Assembly (NCBI GenBank): GCA_006937955.1 | Contig: SSNP01000342.1 | Location: forward strand, 124,861-188,860 | Origin: Pachypanchax playfairii | Taxonomy: Eukaryota; Chordata; Actinopteri; Cyprinodontiformes; Aplocheilidae | Length of the DNA: 64,000 bases | Direction: 5' to 3' | Shown here: positions 12,963 to 25,813 of the stretch, piece by piece | How the letters are laid out: each line of letters opens with the position of its first letter | Numbering within the stretch: position 1 is the first letter of the stretch | Notes under the pieces: model-generated | Seen by the model: only the letters and a program-made list of their open reading frames with translations | The model's database searches: none | What the model was told of the DNA's origin: nothing | Program-made: the position numbers and the translations under genes

Positions 12963-15900
12963 GATGAGGAAAAAGCTGCTCACTGAGTTACTGACGTCAC
13001 TTCACCGCCGAACACGAAGGCTACACATTGTTACTTTAACTGACAGGTGGATTTCTTTAGGTCTCCAGTACATTACGAGCTTGTTTTGTTTTTCTTTTAG
13101 AGTCTAGAGGAAACTGCGTCACTTCTTCTTCGTTGGTGGTGGAGAAAGAATCAATTGGTGCTTTAGCGCCACCAACTGTTATGGATGGTGATAGGGTAGA
13201 GAAAGGACATCAATTATACACGTTCATGCTTTAAAGATCTTTTCTGTGTGACTTATGTGTGCAGGTTCTCATGCAGGGCCTGTTATTTTATTATTTCAGT
13301 TACATGCTCTTTCCCATTCCCAGAACACCCTGTTTTTTCTAATCCAAGGTAACTGTTGGGAGACAGCTGCGACTGGCTCCACTGTTATCCGTTATCTGTT
13401 ATTTGTTATTGCTGTGTCTTATGAGAATAAAAAGACTGAGCTGGGTGAAGTGGTCAGAGGTGGTGCCAGAGCAAAGCTGACACACTCTCCCCAGCTGGGT
13501 TATTGAACCAATCTTCTTGAGTGATCGTATTTCTTATATTTATAATAATGGAAGGTTTTGATAGAATAAGGAAAAAACCTAACAGATGGTGAGACGAACC
13601 TAACGCGACCTTTATAACTGGAAGAAACGTTTTCCACTCATGATTTAAGTTTGTGAAGAGCCACAAAGTTACTTTGACCTCTAAAATAAAGATAAAACAA
13701 TTTATACAATAAGTCACCCAGTTACAGTATGAAGTTCCATCTTTATGTTTCTAAATAAACAAACATCAGACTTTTTAGATAAACACCAGCCTCCACCAAA
13801 ATCCCCTGCAGGAACAAACTGTTATAATAAATGTTTGGATGGATGTAGTTTGGTTATTTATTACATAATGTTCACAAAATGTCAAAACTTTTACTTCACT
13901 AAAGTGTCTCTGTTATCAGAGGCAATTTGTTTTTATTATATAAAGAAACACATACAACATTGTCTTATTTTGATGCCTGTAATTTGTCTCCAGTCTGATG
14001 TAACATTGGTTTGTTGTGGATTAGGAGAGTCAGACTGACTGCAGGTCAGAAAGATTCATAAACAGATCAAAGTTCAACTGATCTCTGTGTTTTACAGACA
14101 TATTAAAAACCTTCTATCTTGTTTTCATTTTCACTCTACCTAATAAATCAGGTACTTCCTCAATTTTCTTTCTTATTTATTGTTTATGATCTTTTTGTTT
14201 TTACTTTTCTGACTCATTTCAGTTAAACTTGTGTTAACCGCTAATTGAAACAGATCAGGTCTTTGTAAACTTAAGCATTATTTCCTTTTAATCTGCCATG
14301 TGCTGGAACCCTGTTTGCTTGATCGTTGTTAGACTGCCTTCTAAGTGACTGTAAACAAATCAAAGTGGACTTGGAGGTTTAATTAACATCTAATCAGGTT
14401 TCTCTTTAACATTTTATTTTTATCTGGAGGCATTTATACACCTAACAAATTCCCCATGATGTCAGTAGTCTCATTAAGTTTCCATTGCTTTTTTCGGTAT
14501 CACTGCTGGAAAACAGTTCCTGTTTTACTTCCTGTAGTTTAAACTTCAATTCAATCTTGGCTGGATCTGTCTGAAAATACAAAGTGTAAAAATTCCTGTC
14601 ATTTTGGGAGAATGAAAACAAATTTCTTTGAAACGGGTATTAACAGACTTTATTTTTAAGTTATTTGTGTTGAAAGTCTTTTATTCTCTTTTTTCCATCT
14701 GGAATTTTTAAACTTTATCTCGGTGCTTTTCTTTGAAGTAAATGTATTTTCTGGGGGTTTTCCCCATTTTCTAATAAGCAAATGTACAAAAACAAATAGT
14801 TTCCAGCAAGATTCAACTTATAGTTTCAGTATCTGTGACACAAATCAGTGTAAACATCCGAGAAAAAAAAAAAAAAAACAGATATCCAAAAGAAAAAGAA
14901 AAAATATTTTCACAGTAAAAGTTAAATGTGCATTATGAATTAAATAGCTATATCTCCTTTATGTCATGACACCAACTGTAAGCAGATAACAAACAACACA
15001 TCTGACTCAATCCATCAGCTGATTTATGACACACGTGGAGTCAAATAACAAACAAGTCATGGTGAAACTATGTGTAAACATCTCACCTACAGACGCATCA
15101 CAGTAGAATGTGTGATCATGTGCAATCATCCTCTTCATACCACAAATACTTATTACATCCACGTAAAGATGACACAGTGTTTTAAAGTGCAGAGAAGAGG
15201 TAGTTTAAACTCACAGAAAGAAAAAGTTTACAGTAAATTAAAATAAAAGGTTTTCTTGAAACATATTTAAATAATAATAATGATAAAATAATAATAGAAT
15301 TTAGGACACCACTTAGACTTTGTGAACGGCTGCAGTTTAAATGTGATCTGATGAGTCATCTCTGTATCATGTGATGTTTAGTGCATGTCTGAACATGTTT
15401 CTAACATCACCAGAAACAACTCAATGAATCAGCTGAATCCAGCAGATTGGAAGTAATACTGAATTAAATGCTTGTTTGTTTCATGTCCTGATTAAAAAAA
15501 CACATAAAAAAAAACTTTACAGCAAAAAAAACAAAAAAAACGTTTCTTGATGTAAATATGGGCTTTCAGATCAAGATGGTGTAGATCATTTTGGAAACAA
15601 AGACAAGTCTTCGATCGCTGATGTTAGTTTTAGTGATCTGTCTCTGGACCCCCCCCCCACCTTGTCTCCATCTCTGTCTATTATGACTGTGAATTTTCTG
15701 AGTTTGTTTCGGGAAACTTGTGTTTCATCAAGCTTGTTTTGTTATTATCTCTGTCCTGTCTAGGACTTTTTTGGACTTCAGACTAGGGGATTACCAATCG
15801 TAGCTGTACCTGGTAATTACTCCAGCCTGCTTGTCTCCTGTGTCTGTCTCGTGTTTTTCTTTGATGAATCAGAGTTAGTTACAGACTGTGACAATCACGG

Positions 15901-16076
15901 GGTTTCCTGCTTTGCTGTGGTTTTCCCCATCAGGCAGTTTCCCTTTTGTTTATGGGATATTTTTTCCACCTGGCTGTCCTGTCGCATTCAACATTACAGC
16001 CCGAGTTAAGTTTTGACCAAATATCAGGCAATAAAACGTTGGACAACAACGTCTTTGTGTGACTGTCAGCATCCTT
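12963..16076. other. No gene supported
   Basis: AT-rich intergenic DNA between the divergent tmem185 promoter side and the 3' end of the V-set gene. Only A-runs (near 14862 and 15508-15540) and a short poly-C at about 15651 stand out. AATAAA near 16030 lies on the plus strand and has no gene to serve that I can see. Confidence 0.4.
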
Positions 16077-19000
16077 TCAGCCGTCCTCTTGCTTGTAGCT
16101 GAAAGAGTTGCTAAGATTTTCCTCTTCAGTTAGATTGAAACATCTTTCCTGGTCAGAAAATGGAAAAACATAATTGAAACTTGTTCACTAAAACAATCTT
16201 AATCACACAAGTTTTCCTTTTGCCCTCTAGAATCCAAAGATTTTTGTCTTTGACTTACTTCTATTCTTCGACTCACTCCTCCGACTCCAACGACCAGGAT
16301 CATTAAGAGGAAGATCACACATGGAATCAGTCTACTCCGATTTGATAAACCACCTGAGAGGAAATCAAACACAAAATAAACATGATCCTGATTCAAGGAA
16401 ACAGATATGCTGACACAAACAATTATTTTAATAGTATTTAATAGTATTTTAATACTCGATTAATCATCAGTTTTTTGGTGATTAATCGTACCATGCGTAA
16501 AGTCTAGCTTATTGCACGATGCACTAGTGCAGCTGCACTAATGTACCCATATACTATTTTAACACTGTAACGTAGCAGTATACAATAAATCATTAGCATT
16601 TGTAAAGTTAGAGCAAATACGTGACACATGTTTGCTAATGGTAATGCTGTTGCCATTGCTACAGCTGTAATATTAAAGGTGGGATATGGAATATTTTCAT
16701 TAAAAGCAATATTTTTAACAAAATAATGCCTCCACGGGGTGTTTAGAGGCAGTGTTAATTTAGTTGACTAAAATATTTCGTCGTCATTTTAGTCACGAAT
16801 ATATTTTTGCGGACGAAAACGAAACGAAAACTAAAATAGACGATTATTAGGACCAAAATGATGTTGATTTTGGTTGACAAATAAAAGACGACACGAAAAT
16901 AGACAGCGACGAAATCCAATCAGAGGAAAAGAAAGATGCCGAGAGGAATCAGTCCAAAAGCTAACAGCTGGGGCTACTGTGAAAAGAACCAATCAGAGCT
17001 CGGCTTATTGAGCGGTGAGCAGAGGCTTCCGTAGTTGTTTGAGATGCTCCCGGGAAGACGCCAGATGAAGTGTGGAATGGTAAGAAAATGTCCATATTGC
17101 AGTTGTTAACCCTATAATGCCCCTTGTATCATATTTGCTACATAGTTTTGATCATTTCCAACATGGCTGCTCCCAGTAAATGATCCACTTGCTTTTTTTT
17201 CAGGTTAAATCATCATTATTATATGGATGAATGCATTATTATTAACTCATTTTTATATTACAATTAAACCGTAAAGACGGCCAATGTAATAAATGTGACA
17301 CAAAAAAATCTATTATAAATAACATGATACATCAAAAAACGTTTGTGAATTTTGTTCTAAGGCTTCGTAAACATCCCAGTTCCAAATAATAAGAATTTTC
17401 TGGCAATTTTTTAATAAGTTGGGTCTTACAGGGTTAAATTAATACTTTGGAAAATGTACTTATTTTAGTCGATTAAATCTACAATTGATTTTAGTCGACT
17501 AAAATTAAAACTAGTTTAGTGACTAAAATTGAAAAGAATTTTAGTCAAAAGACTATGACTAAAACTAAATTAAAATTTCTTGCCAAAATTAACACTGTTT
17601 AGAGGGTTGTAGAATGAAAATACAGCATTTCATTTAAAAATTAGTTTTTTTTTTTCCCACAGGCCGTCACCATGTTAAACAAACATGTTTAACTCTGCTA
17701 ACAGGGAAATAACCTGTTGCATCACTAAAAATAATGTTCTGCGGAGGAATAAGAAAAGCAATGGCTGTTTTATGGTACAAGATTTCACAGATAATACTGA
17801 GTATTTGTTGATGAAAAAAAGCGAATTGTGGAAATGAAGATAAATTATACATTTCTAGTAACTCCCTCAGGAGGCTGGACAACATAAATAGATCCAAACA
17901 TCATTGTCTAAACTTGTTGGTCTTGTGGTCATTGGACAGGAAATGGGTTTCAACATGAACAGATCACCAGTCCATCACAAGTTCGTATATATATAACTCA
18001 CTTTTAAAATCCGTCTCCTGTGATGGTTCAGGGGTCTGTAGATAACTGGGATGGAGTGGCTTTTCTGTAAACGCAGTTTTATGGAAGTCTTGTTCTGAAA
18101 ACACAGATGATTTTCTGTATTTTTTAAAAATTAAATGCAGTAAAAACATTTAAATTAAAATTGGTTTTGTTTCTTTTCCATTTTCTTGGTTAACAACAAT
18201 CACATGTTTGACTCACCGACAACAAGATGAATAACTGAAGCCTGACTTCTACCCTTTAGCTTTGGGATGAAGCATCTGTATTGTCCTTCATCCTCATGTG
18301 TTATATTAATGATTTTGAGTGAAATGTTGCCTCGTCTCAGGCCGTCAGCGAATAACGACGTCCTCCTGATGTATGATGGGATTTTCATGTCTGGAACCTC
18401 GCGGTTGTCCCGGTAAAGGTGCACGTGTTTAACTCGTCTCGGCCGAACGGTGGGGTCGGGCACAACATCAGGCTTTGTCCACTCCACCGTCTGGTCCACC
18501 ACGTTAAACTGAGGTTCCACATGGCACGGTAGGATGACATCATCACCAGGAGACGCTACGATTGGCTGGAGTGATCCAATCACCTGAAACTGACCTGAGA
18601 AAAGAGGAAAATGTGCTTCAATGGGAATTCTTTCTGTACATTAAAGAGCTAAAATGTGAATGTTTTAAAACCCTAGTTCCAAAAGGTTGGGATGCTGTAA
18701 AGTAAAATAATTAAAACTGCGATTTTCAAATCTTATTAACCCATATTATTTTCAATTTTTATTTTATCAGAATAGAACTTCAAAAACACTTAAATAATTA
18801 AATTAATTAATTATTTAACCATTTCATAGAAAATATTAAATTCAAATTCTAAAATACTTGATTAATCCCTAAAGGGAAATTAGATGTTGTAACTCAGTTC
18901 TTCAGAGAGTCACTGTAGAAGGTTCTAGTTGAAGACAGGACGGATCTCCTGTATTGTCTGTGTGTCAGCAGACATGAAGAGGCTTCTGATGTCCTAAATC

Positions 19001-19743
19001 TTTACATTCATCAGATGCTTTGAGAACCAGACAGAGAGAAGTCATGAGTGTGTAACAAGCAGGAACTCTAACTAGAGTTTTGTGAAGTCCTCTGTGTAAC
19101 TTCTAAAATAATCCACACTGTTTGGTGTCGGTCTGCTTGGGGCTGCTGTGCTGCCGGTTCCCTCTGGTGCCCATGGGGTGGGGCTAATGGTTGGTTAAAA
19201 CCACCCTGATGTTTTATTGTACCTTTTTCAGTCATTCCACATAACAAATCTACATAAACACACACATAGAAATATGTACACAAAACAATCAAGTGTTTAG
19301 ACAAAACTGCAGTTTCATTAAAATATACAAATATTCTTGCAATTTGACATAAATAAACACCTTTTGTAGCTAGTTAACATATTAAAATGTCATTATTTTA
19401 TCAGTCATTCAGAACGGAGTAAAACAAACCGCTTCTCTCTCTTTACGTTTGGGTTGGAAGTTGTAATGTGTGTATTTTCTTCTGAAGCCTATTTTAAGCA
19501 TGAATGTTCCCGTTTAAAGAAGGCTCAACAGATTTCACATAAAACCAATAAAACAGCCTGCATCTGTGATGTTTATCAATATTTCTAATACCGAACGAAA
19601 CGACACGTGACATAGATGCGCGCAGTTTGAAACGGACATGATGGGGCTTGTTTACAGTAATAAAATGAGACATAAATGAACTTACCTGCGGCAGGTGGAA
19701 GAGCGAAAAGCAACCAAAAGAGAAGAAAAGTCAAACAATCCAT
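16077..19743 (-). CDS. Butyrophilin/MOG-like V-set receptor, complete, no B30.2
   Basis: Five exons on the minus strand: 19686-19743 (signal peptide MDCLTFLLFWLLFALPPAAG), 18217-18594 (V-set domain), 18002-18094 (connecting stalk), 16259-16353 (membrane segment) and 16077-16148 (short tail ending SYKQEDG, TGA). They total 696 nt, 231 residues. All introns are GT/AG with consistent phase. The Ig domain shows the B-strand cysteine in VILPCHV, the tryptophan in TVEWTKP and the F-strand motif DEGQYRC, the pattern of butyrophilin, MOG and B7-type ligands. The membrane helix is LIPCVIFLLMILVVGVGGV. The roughly 40-residue tail has no ITIM or ITAM. Such proteins usually act as co-stimulatory or co-inhibitory surface ligands, but the partner cannot be told from sequence. 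The stalk-to-membrane intron holds a hAT MITE at 16750-17597. No inactivating change was found. Confidence 0.85.
16750..17597. mobile_element. hAT MITE with perfect 8-bp target duplication
   Basis: Inverted ends CAGTGTTAATTT / AAATTAACACTG flank 848 bp rich in TTTAGTCGACTAAAAT-type subterminal repeats. The host sequence tttagagg is duplicated exactly on both sides (16742-16749 and 17598-17605). The 8-bp duplication and CAG ends indicate hAT. It lies in an intron of the V-set gene. Confidence 0.9.
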
Positions 19744-19894
19744 GACAGAGAAGAGCTAAGACGTTTCACTGCTGGTACTTATTTTTAAAAACCTCATAAC
19801 AACAACAACACAAAAAAAACCTAATTGTAAGAGCTCCGCCCCGATACTTCCTCTCTTTTGCTCTTTCTGTCTCTCACTCTCTCTCTCTCTCTCA

Positions 19895-20032
19895 CACCTA
19901 TAAACCTAACCCCTAACACTAAAAAGGGGAGTCCCCCTCATGGGGACCAGGCTTTGGTCCCCACAAGAACCCTCGGACCCCAGAAAGATAGTAAAAGTCA
20001 GGAAACGGGTCCCCAGGAGGTCAGAAATACAA

Positions 20033-20067
<35 letters not shown>
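19895..20067. repeat. GGTCCCCA-type repeat with (CA)n tail
   Basis: A GTCCCCCTCATGGGGACC hairpin and GGTCCCCACAAG segments lead into a CA microsatellite at 20036-20067. This arrangement is common in fish genomes. It lies just upstream of the V-set gene's first exon. Confidence 0.7.
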
Positions 20068-20068
<1 letters not shown>

Positions 20069-20494
20069 CGCCGACTTACATGGCTGCTCTCAGAAAGGTA
20101 TTGAGGTTATCACGGTCTTCATAATTAAAATGTCCCCCAAATCTCGTGAACCCAACTGCTGCGCAGGTGTTGTGCCATAAAGCGACTCATTGCCAAATAC
20201 TGACTCAGCGGCCGCGGGAGCGCGCACGGGCTACGAAACTGCATTTCTTGACGTAACTCACAACAACTGCAACTTAAAACTCAAACAAATCAAACATGAC
20301 ATCGACATTAAAAAACACAGTGCAGATGTTTCTGTCCGTTTTAATGTTATAATTTTCTCCAAAGACTTGCCGTGTTTTGTGTTTCAGAAGTTGTTTGAAG
20401 GTTCGGCGTTTATAAGGGTCGCAGCATGTAGCCTGAATGTAAAGATGGTTTGTCGGGACACACACACACATCGCTAGAAATTTTTACATTGTTA

Positions 20495-21150
20495 TTGTTA
20501 ATTTGCCAAAAAGTGATTATAACACCCTGTTTACCTATGAAGGGTTATATATGCCTCAAAATGTCTTTATTTCTTTATTGTTGATTTAATTGTAGACATC
20601 TCAGAAATACCTTAGCATGATCATAAATACTCCCAGATGGGCAAAAAGAACAACAATCTTACTTGGCAAAAAACTATAAGAGTATCCTGTTTACTCACAG
20701 AGGGATGGATTAACCTAAAAGGATTTTAATCATCATATGTTGGTGTTATTGTAACTGTCAAAGCACACTGAGTTTTATCTATAATCATAAAATGTCCTGA
20801 AATGGTCAAAAATGACAATTTTACTTGCCAAAAACTGATGACAGCATTTTGTTTACTCATGAAGGGTTAAAAACTCATACAAATGACTTTATTTATCATA
20901 TGTTGGTGTTTTTGTACCCATCACAGCACACTGAATATTTTCCATCATCACATATACCCCAAAAATGGCAAATAAATGAGCACTTTATTTGCCAAAAATT
21001 GATTACAGCATCCTGTTTACTCATGAAGGGTGAAAATTACCTAAAAATGACTTTATATATCTTATGTTGATGATCCTGTACTATCACAGCACACTGAATT
21101 GTTTCTATTGTCATAGACTCCCCAAAAATAGCATAAAATTACGATTTTAG
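20495..21150. repeat. Tandem repeat, about 160-bp unit, about four diverged copies
   Basis: The anchor (T)TGCCAAAAA...GTTTACTCATGAAGGGT...CACAGCACACTGA recurs at roughly 20502, 20664, 20824 and 20988, a period of about 160-164 bp. Copies differ by many substitutions. No coding potential. Confidence 0.8.
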
Positions 21151-21545
21151 TATGACATTGTAGTAAAGAGGTATAATCACATGTTTTATATGACACAATA
21201 TCAAAGTTTTAGAAAGAAACATAGTGACTCACCATCACCTGATCCAAAAGTGCTTATCTGCACAGTCACGGGAAAATTGTATTAGTCACAGTTCATCTCA
21301 GCTGAAATGTTAGATAAATAACAATCAAAGCGTTCAGGAGCACGAGATGTATTTCAGTTAAAATAGCTGTAAATTTGAGCTGAAACACAGAGCTTATTAG
21401 CTGAACTGCGTGAAGTTGGTTTAGGTTGGATAGTTGACAGATATTCAGCTGCTTCCAGATATGTTGTTCTGTTGAGATCCAGCTGACCAGGGGCGATTTA
21501 GATTTTAAGAAGACCATTATCATTATTATTATTGGGCCACAGGAC

Positions 21546-21550
<5 letters not shown>

Positions 21551-21589
<39 letters not shown>
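21551..21589. repeat. (TA)n microsatellite, Tc1 target
   Basis: About 20 TA units directly left of the Tc1 element, continued by a short TA run on its right at 23195-23204. Tc1 elements insert at TA, so the repeat offered many sites. Confidence 0.9.
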
Positions 21590-21593
<4 letters not shown>

Positions 21594-21595
<2 letters not shown>

Positions 21596-23194
21596 GTGGG
21601 GCAAAGAAGTATTTAGTCAGCCACCAATTGTGTAAGTTCTCCCACTTAAAAAGATCAGAGAGGCCTGTAATTTTCATCATAGGTATACCTCAACTATGAG
21701 AGACAAAATGAGGAAAAAAAATCCAGAAAATCACATTGTCTGATTTTTAAAGAATTTATTTGCAAATTATGGTGGAAAATAAGTATTTGGTCAATAACAA
21801 AAGTTAATCTCAATACTTTGTTATATAGCCTTTGTTGGCAATGACAGAGGTCAAACGTTTTCTGTAAGTCTTCACAAGGTTTTCACACACTGTTGCTGGT
21901 ATTTTGGCCCATTCCTCCAAGCAGATCTCCTCTAGAGCAGTGATGGTTTGGGGCTGACGCTGGGCAACACGGACTTTCAACTCCCTCCAGAGATTTTCTA
22001 TGGGGTTGAGATCTGGAGACTGGCTAGGCCACTCCAGGACCTTGAAATGCTTCTTACGAAGCCACTCCTTCGTTGCCCGGGCGGTGTGTTTGGGATCATT
22101 GTCATGCTGAAAGACCCAGCCACGTCTCATTTTCAATGCCCTTGCTGATGGAAGGAGGTTTTCACTCAAAATCTTACGATACATGGCCCCATTCATTCTT
22201 TCCTTTACACGGATCAGTCGTCCTGGTCCCCTTGCAGAAAAACAGCCCCAAAGCATGATGTTTCCACCCCCATGCTTTACAGTAGGTATGGTGTTCTTTG
22301 GATCCAACTCAGCATTCTTTCCCCTCCAAACACGACAAGTTGAGTTTCTACCAAAAAGTTCTATTTTGGTTTCATCTGACCATATGATGTTCTCCCAATC
22401 CTCTTCTGGATCATCCAAATGCTCTCTAGCAAACCGCAGACGGGCCTGGACGTGTCCTGGCTTCAGCAGGGGGACACGTCTGGCACTGCAGGATTTGAGT
22501 CCCTGGCGGCGTAGTGTGTTACTGATGGTAGCCTTTGTTACTTTGGTCCCAGCTCTCTGCAGGTCATTCACTAGGTCCCTCCGTGTGGTTCTGGGATTTT
22601 TGCTCACCGTTCTTGTGATCATTTTGACCCCACGGGGTGAGATCTTGCGTGGAGCCCCAGATCGAGGGAGATTATCAGTGGTCTTGTATGTCTTCCATTT
22701 TCTAATAATTGCTCCCACAGTTGATTTCTTCACACCAAGCTGCTTACCTATTGCAGATTCAGTCTTCCCAGCCTGGTGAAGGTCTACAATTTTGTTTCTG
22801 GTGTCCTTTGACAGCTCTTTGGTCTTGGCCATAGTGGAGTTTGGAGCGTGACTGTTTGAGGTTGTGGACAGGTGTCTTTTATACTGATAACGAGTTCACA
22901 CAGGTGCCATTAATACAGGTAACGAGTGGAGGACCGAGGAGCCTCTTAAAGAAGTTACAGGTCTGTGAAAGCCAGAAATCTTACTTGTTTGTAGGTGACC
23001 AAATACTTATTTTCCACCATAATTTGCAAATAAATTCTTTAAAAATCAGACAATGTGATTTTCTGGATTTTTTTTCCTCATTTTGTCTCTCATAGTTGAG
23101 GTATACCTATGATGAAAATTACAGGCCTCTCTGATCTTTTTAAGTGGAGAACTTACACAATTGGTGGCTGACTAAATACTTCTTTAACCCACTG
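21594..23194 (-). mobile_element. Complete Tc1-like DNA transposon with long inverted ends
   Basis: The element starts CAGTGGGGCAAAGAAG and ends CCCACTG followed by TA. The first and last roughly 200 bp (21594-21792 and 22997-23194) are near-perfect inverted repeats. It is 1601 bp long and holds one uninterrupted transposase frame. It lies in a TA repeat and splits L1-like sequence. Confidence 0.95.
21810..22832 (-). CDS. Tc1/mariner-family transposase, intact 340-aa ORF
   Basis: Full-length Tc1-type transposase (340 residues, the usual size). The N-terminus begins MAKTKELSKDTRNKIVDLH and carries two helix-turn-helix units for binding the inverted ends, with the GSAP-type linker near residue 58 (LPRSGAPRKI). 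The catalytic DDE triad is visible: D in IIWSDETKIELFG, D in FQHDNDPKHTA and E in PDLNPIENLWRELK, with the D-D-34-E spacing of Tc1. The glycine-rich box (VKHGGGNIMLWGCF) is present. It catalyses cut-and-paste transposition in the nucleus. There are no stops or frameshifts, so this copy is either recent or still under constraint. Whether it is expressed cannot be told. Confidence 0.95.
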   Translation of the reverse strand: MAKTKELSKDTRNKIVDLHQAGKTESAIGKQLGVKKSTVGAIIRKWKTYKTTDNLPRSGAPRKISPRGVKMITRTVSKNPRTTRRDLVNDLQRAGTKVTKATISNTLRRQGLKSCSARRVPLLKPGHVQARLRFAREHLDDPEEDWENIIWSDETKIELFGRNSTCRVWRGKNAELDPKNTIPTVKHGGGNIMLWGCFSARGPGRLIRVKERMNGAMYRKILSENLLPSARALKMRRGWVFQHDNDPKHTARATKEWLRKKHFKVLEWPSQSPDLNPIENLWRELKVRVAQRQPQTITALEEICLEEWAKIPATVCENLVKTYRKRLTSVIANKGYITKY

Positions 23195-23204
23195 TATATA
23201 TATA

Positions 23205-23835
23205 CCAGTGGCCAATCCTCCAGTTTGGGGGTTACTGCCCCAAGTGCTCTGATTACCACAGGTACTATTGTCACCTTCATCCTCCAAGTCTTCACTAGTC
23301 CCATTCGCTCCTAGCATATTGATAGAGGTAGCTCCAGATCTGTGGTCTGTTGTGTATTTAATTTAGGTAATGTAACAGGGCTCAAAAAATCCTCTATTTC
23401 GGAATCAGGTGTACTGATGTCCGTTGAGTACACGTTTTTATAGAAATCTCTAAAGGCACAATTTATTTGTTCCGGCATGTTTGTTATTTTACCAGTTTGA
23501 TACTTTACTGAAGATATTGTTACTTTTTCTTTATACTTTTTTCAGTTAGTTTGCCAAGAGTTTGCTAGACTTGTTAATGTATTCAAAGTTCTCTAAGCGT
23601 AACCTCTGTGTTTGAAACTGTATTCTAGCATTAAGAATTTTGTTTAGTTTAAGTTTTAATGTTCTCAATTCTGTTAATATTTGTTCATTCTGGGTTAAAG
23701 CCTGAGTTTCCTCTAATAATTTTATTTTCTGCTCTAACTCCATTTCTAGTGCTTTTTCTTGTTTTTTTCCAAATATTTTAATAGTCACAATTAAAAAAAA
23801 TTGTTTTGTTTTGTTAATTTTTTTACTTAACATTT
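23205..23835 (-). mobile_element. L1/Tx1-like LINE ORF2 fragment with internal deletion
   Basis: On the minus strand 23833-23400 reads as the stretch before the reverse transcriptase: coiled-coil-rich residues, then RLENFEYINKSSKLLAN and ITNMPEQINCAFRDFYKNVY, typical of L1-clade ORF2 just before the RT fingers. After a break near 23330 the frame jumps to VIRALGAVTPKLEDW, a motif of the L1 ORF2 3' region. The core RT is therefore deleted. The Tc1 element interrupts sequence immediately downstream. Confidence 0.65.
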
Positions 23836-24935
23836 TTTTTTCTTTATTTGGTGTGGAGAATCTGTCGAGTGTTTAATTTTGTTTTGTTTTTTTTTGGAGA
23901 AACTTTACAGAGTTCATTTATTGTGGTGATGTAAATAGTTTACATCCAGCTGAGCTGACCAGCATTCTCTGATCATCATCTACCAACAAGCTTAAATTAA
24001 CATTTTTTTTTAGATTCTAAGAGAAGTTTTAATGTATTTAGTATCTCTATGACATATTCATGTTGATAGAAGCTACATTAGCACAACAACTGAAAGATAT
24101 CAGAGTTGAATCAGTTCACATGGAAAGTGAAGGAGACTTTGACAACAACAAATTTAAACATGGAGTTTAATGAGTTCATGAAGAACATTCATTCATTTTA
24201 AAATAGTGTTAAACACGAGAACATGTGTTTGTGCTGAATCATGCTCCCCAAAATGCCTCATTTAAACAAATATTAATATAATAGCCTCTGATCAGTTTAG
24301 CACTTCTTATAGGATCTTTTGGTTTGGGTTGAATCTACGCAGCAGGCTTCTGATGTAATCTGATGTAATCGGATCTGGTAACACTGTCACGTCTAAAAAT
24401 ATAAAACCAGTTTTTCTTCTTCTTCTTTTTCTTTGTTTATATCACGAGTTCCAACAGTTTGATTTAACTACAGACTTCCTGCTTCACATCGTTCAGTCAC
24501 TTCTTCTTCTTCAGTCGATGAAAATAGAAATGTTTCTGTAAGAAAACAGAACAGCTCGTCAAATCACCTACAAACATGTGAATAAAATCTGCTTTCAGGT
24601 TTACAGTTTGTTGTTTTTGTTGTAAAGTTTTTTGTGTTTGTTGTGGACTTAGAATCTGTTGTTGTTTACAGAAGCAGATGATGCAAGAACTCTGACTGAT
24701 TTCATGTCGTCGTTTATTGATTCTTTGTTTGTTTGTTTTAAATCAAAAGCTGATTACCTTACTTTTAATTTACTGGAAACTCTCGAGGAGACTTTAAGAA
24801 TTTCTTTTCAACCTCTTTTTCTGTGAACTTCTGAGAGAATTTAAATTGATGGCGGAATTAACTTCTGTCTGTGAATTGCAGCTGAAGTAAAAGCAGCTTT
24901 TAGTTTTTTTTTAAACATGTAAGGAATATTTGTTT
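23836..24935. other. No gene supported
   Basis: AT-rich DNA with T-runs and no recognisable exon or element. Confidence 0.35.
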
Positions 24936-25291
24936 TGTTTTCTTCTGGATCACATGATCGGAAATCAGACCCGATCGCGTGGTTTCAGACTCGATCAGAA
25001 TCAGACCTCCCGATCAGGACTCAGATATTAAAAGTCCAAAAGTGAAGAATTTATGTTATTAATTGATTGTTCAAGTTACCTCACAGAAGGTCTCTGTTTG
25101 TTGACAGAGTTGCTAAAATAGGGTGAATTAAATAAAAATAAGGAATATCCTGGATCTTTTTATTTGCTCTTTTATTATTATTCTTTTTAATGTATTATAG
25201 AAGTATCGGATTGGGACTTGATATTGGTAGATACTCAAAATCAAATGACTCGGACTCGAGGGCAAAAAAACCTGAGCGGGACATCCCTATT
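24936..25291. mobile_element. hAT-type MITE remnant ending GGGACATCCCTA
   Basis: Subterminal repeats of CGATCGGGA/TCGGATTGGGACT type and the right terminus CCTGAGCGGGACATCCCTA match a common fish hAT pattern. The left terminus is not recognisable, so the element is truncated or decayed. Confidence 0.5.
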
Positions 25292-25813
25292 TAAGACAGC
25301 CAGGGTCAAAGGTCAACAGGAAGTGAAAATATCTGACGGTTGTTTCAGGTCCCATCTGACTGCGATGCATCCAAAAGAAGAAGAACTGCAGATTTATCAG
25401 ATCATCCACTGGTGTATTTCCTGGTTCCTTCAAACAGCTGACTGAAACGCAGATACAACAAAAAGGTTTGACAACATAGAAAAACTTTATAAATGGAATA
25501 AAGTGATTTCAAACAAACTGAAACTAAAATGAAGGTGTTTGGTTCTACTGCAGAGCTGAAGAGCTTCAAGAATCAAATATAAAGTCCAGTTTCCTTCTCT
25601 TAAACTTCCAAATATCTTTGATATGATGTTGCATCATAGTGTTTTCAACATTAACAACACTGCCACCATGTGGATCATTTGGGTCCTTCAGATTGTTCGT
25701 CTTTTTTTTTTTTTTGAAGGAACTCTTGAACCTGAATTTTTTTTTTTTTTTTTTCTTCAGTTTTGAATAAAACAAAAACATCCAATAATAACAAATAAGT
25801 CACCAACTTTAAT

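Noticed and set aside
22183..22779. 198-codon frame opposite the Tc1 transposase
   Set aside because: Antisense shadow of the real transposase; no independent protein features.
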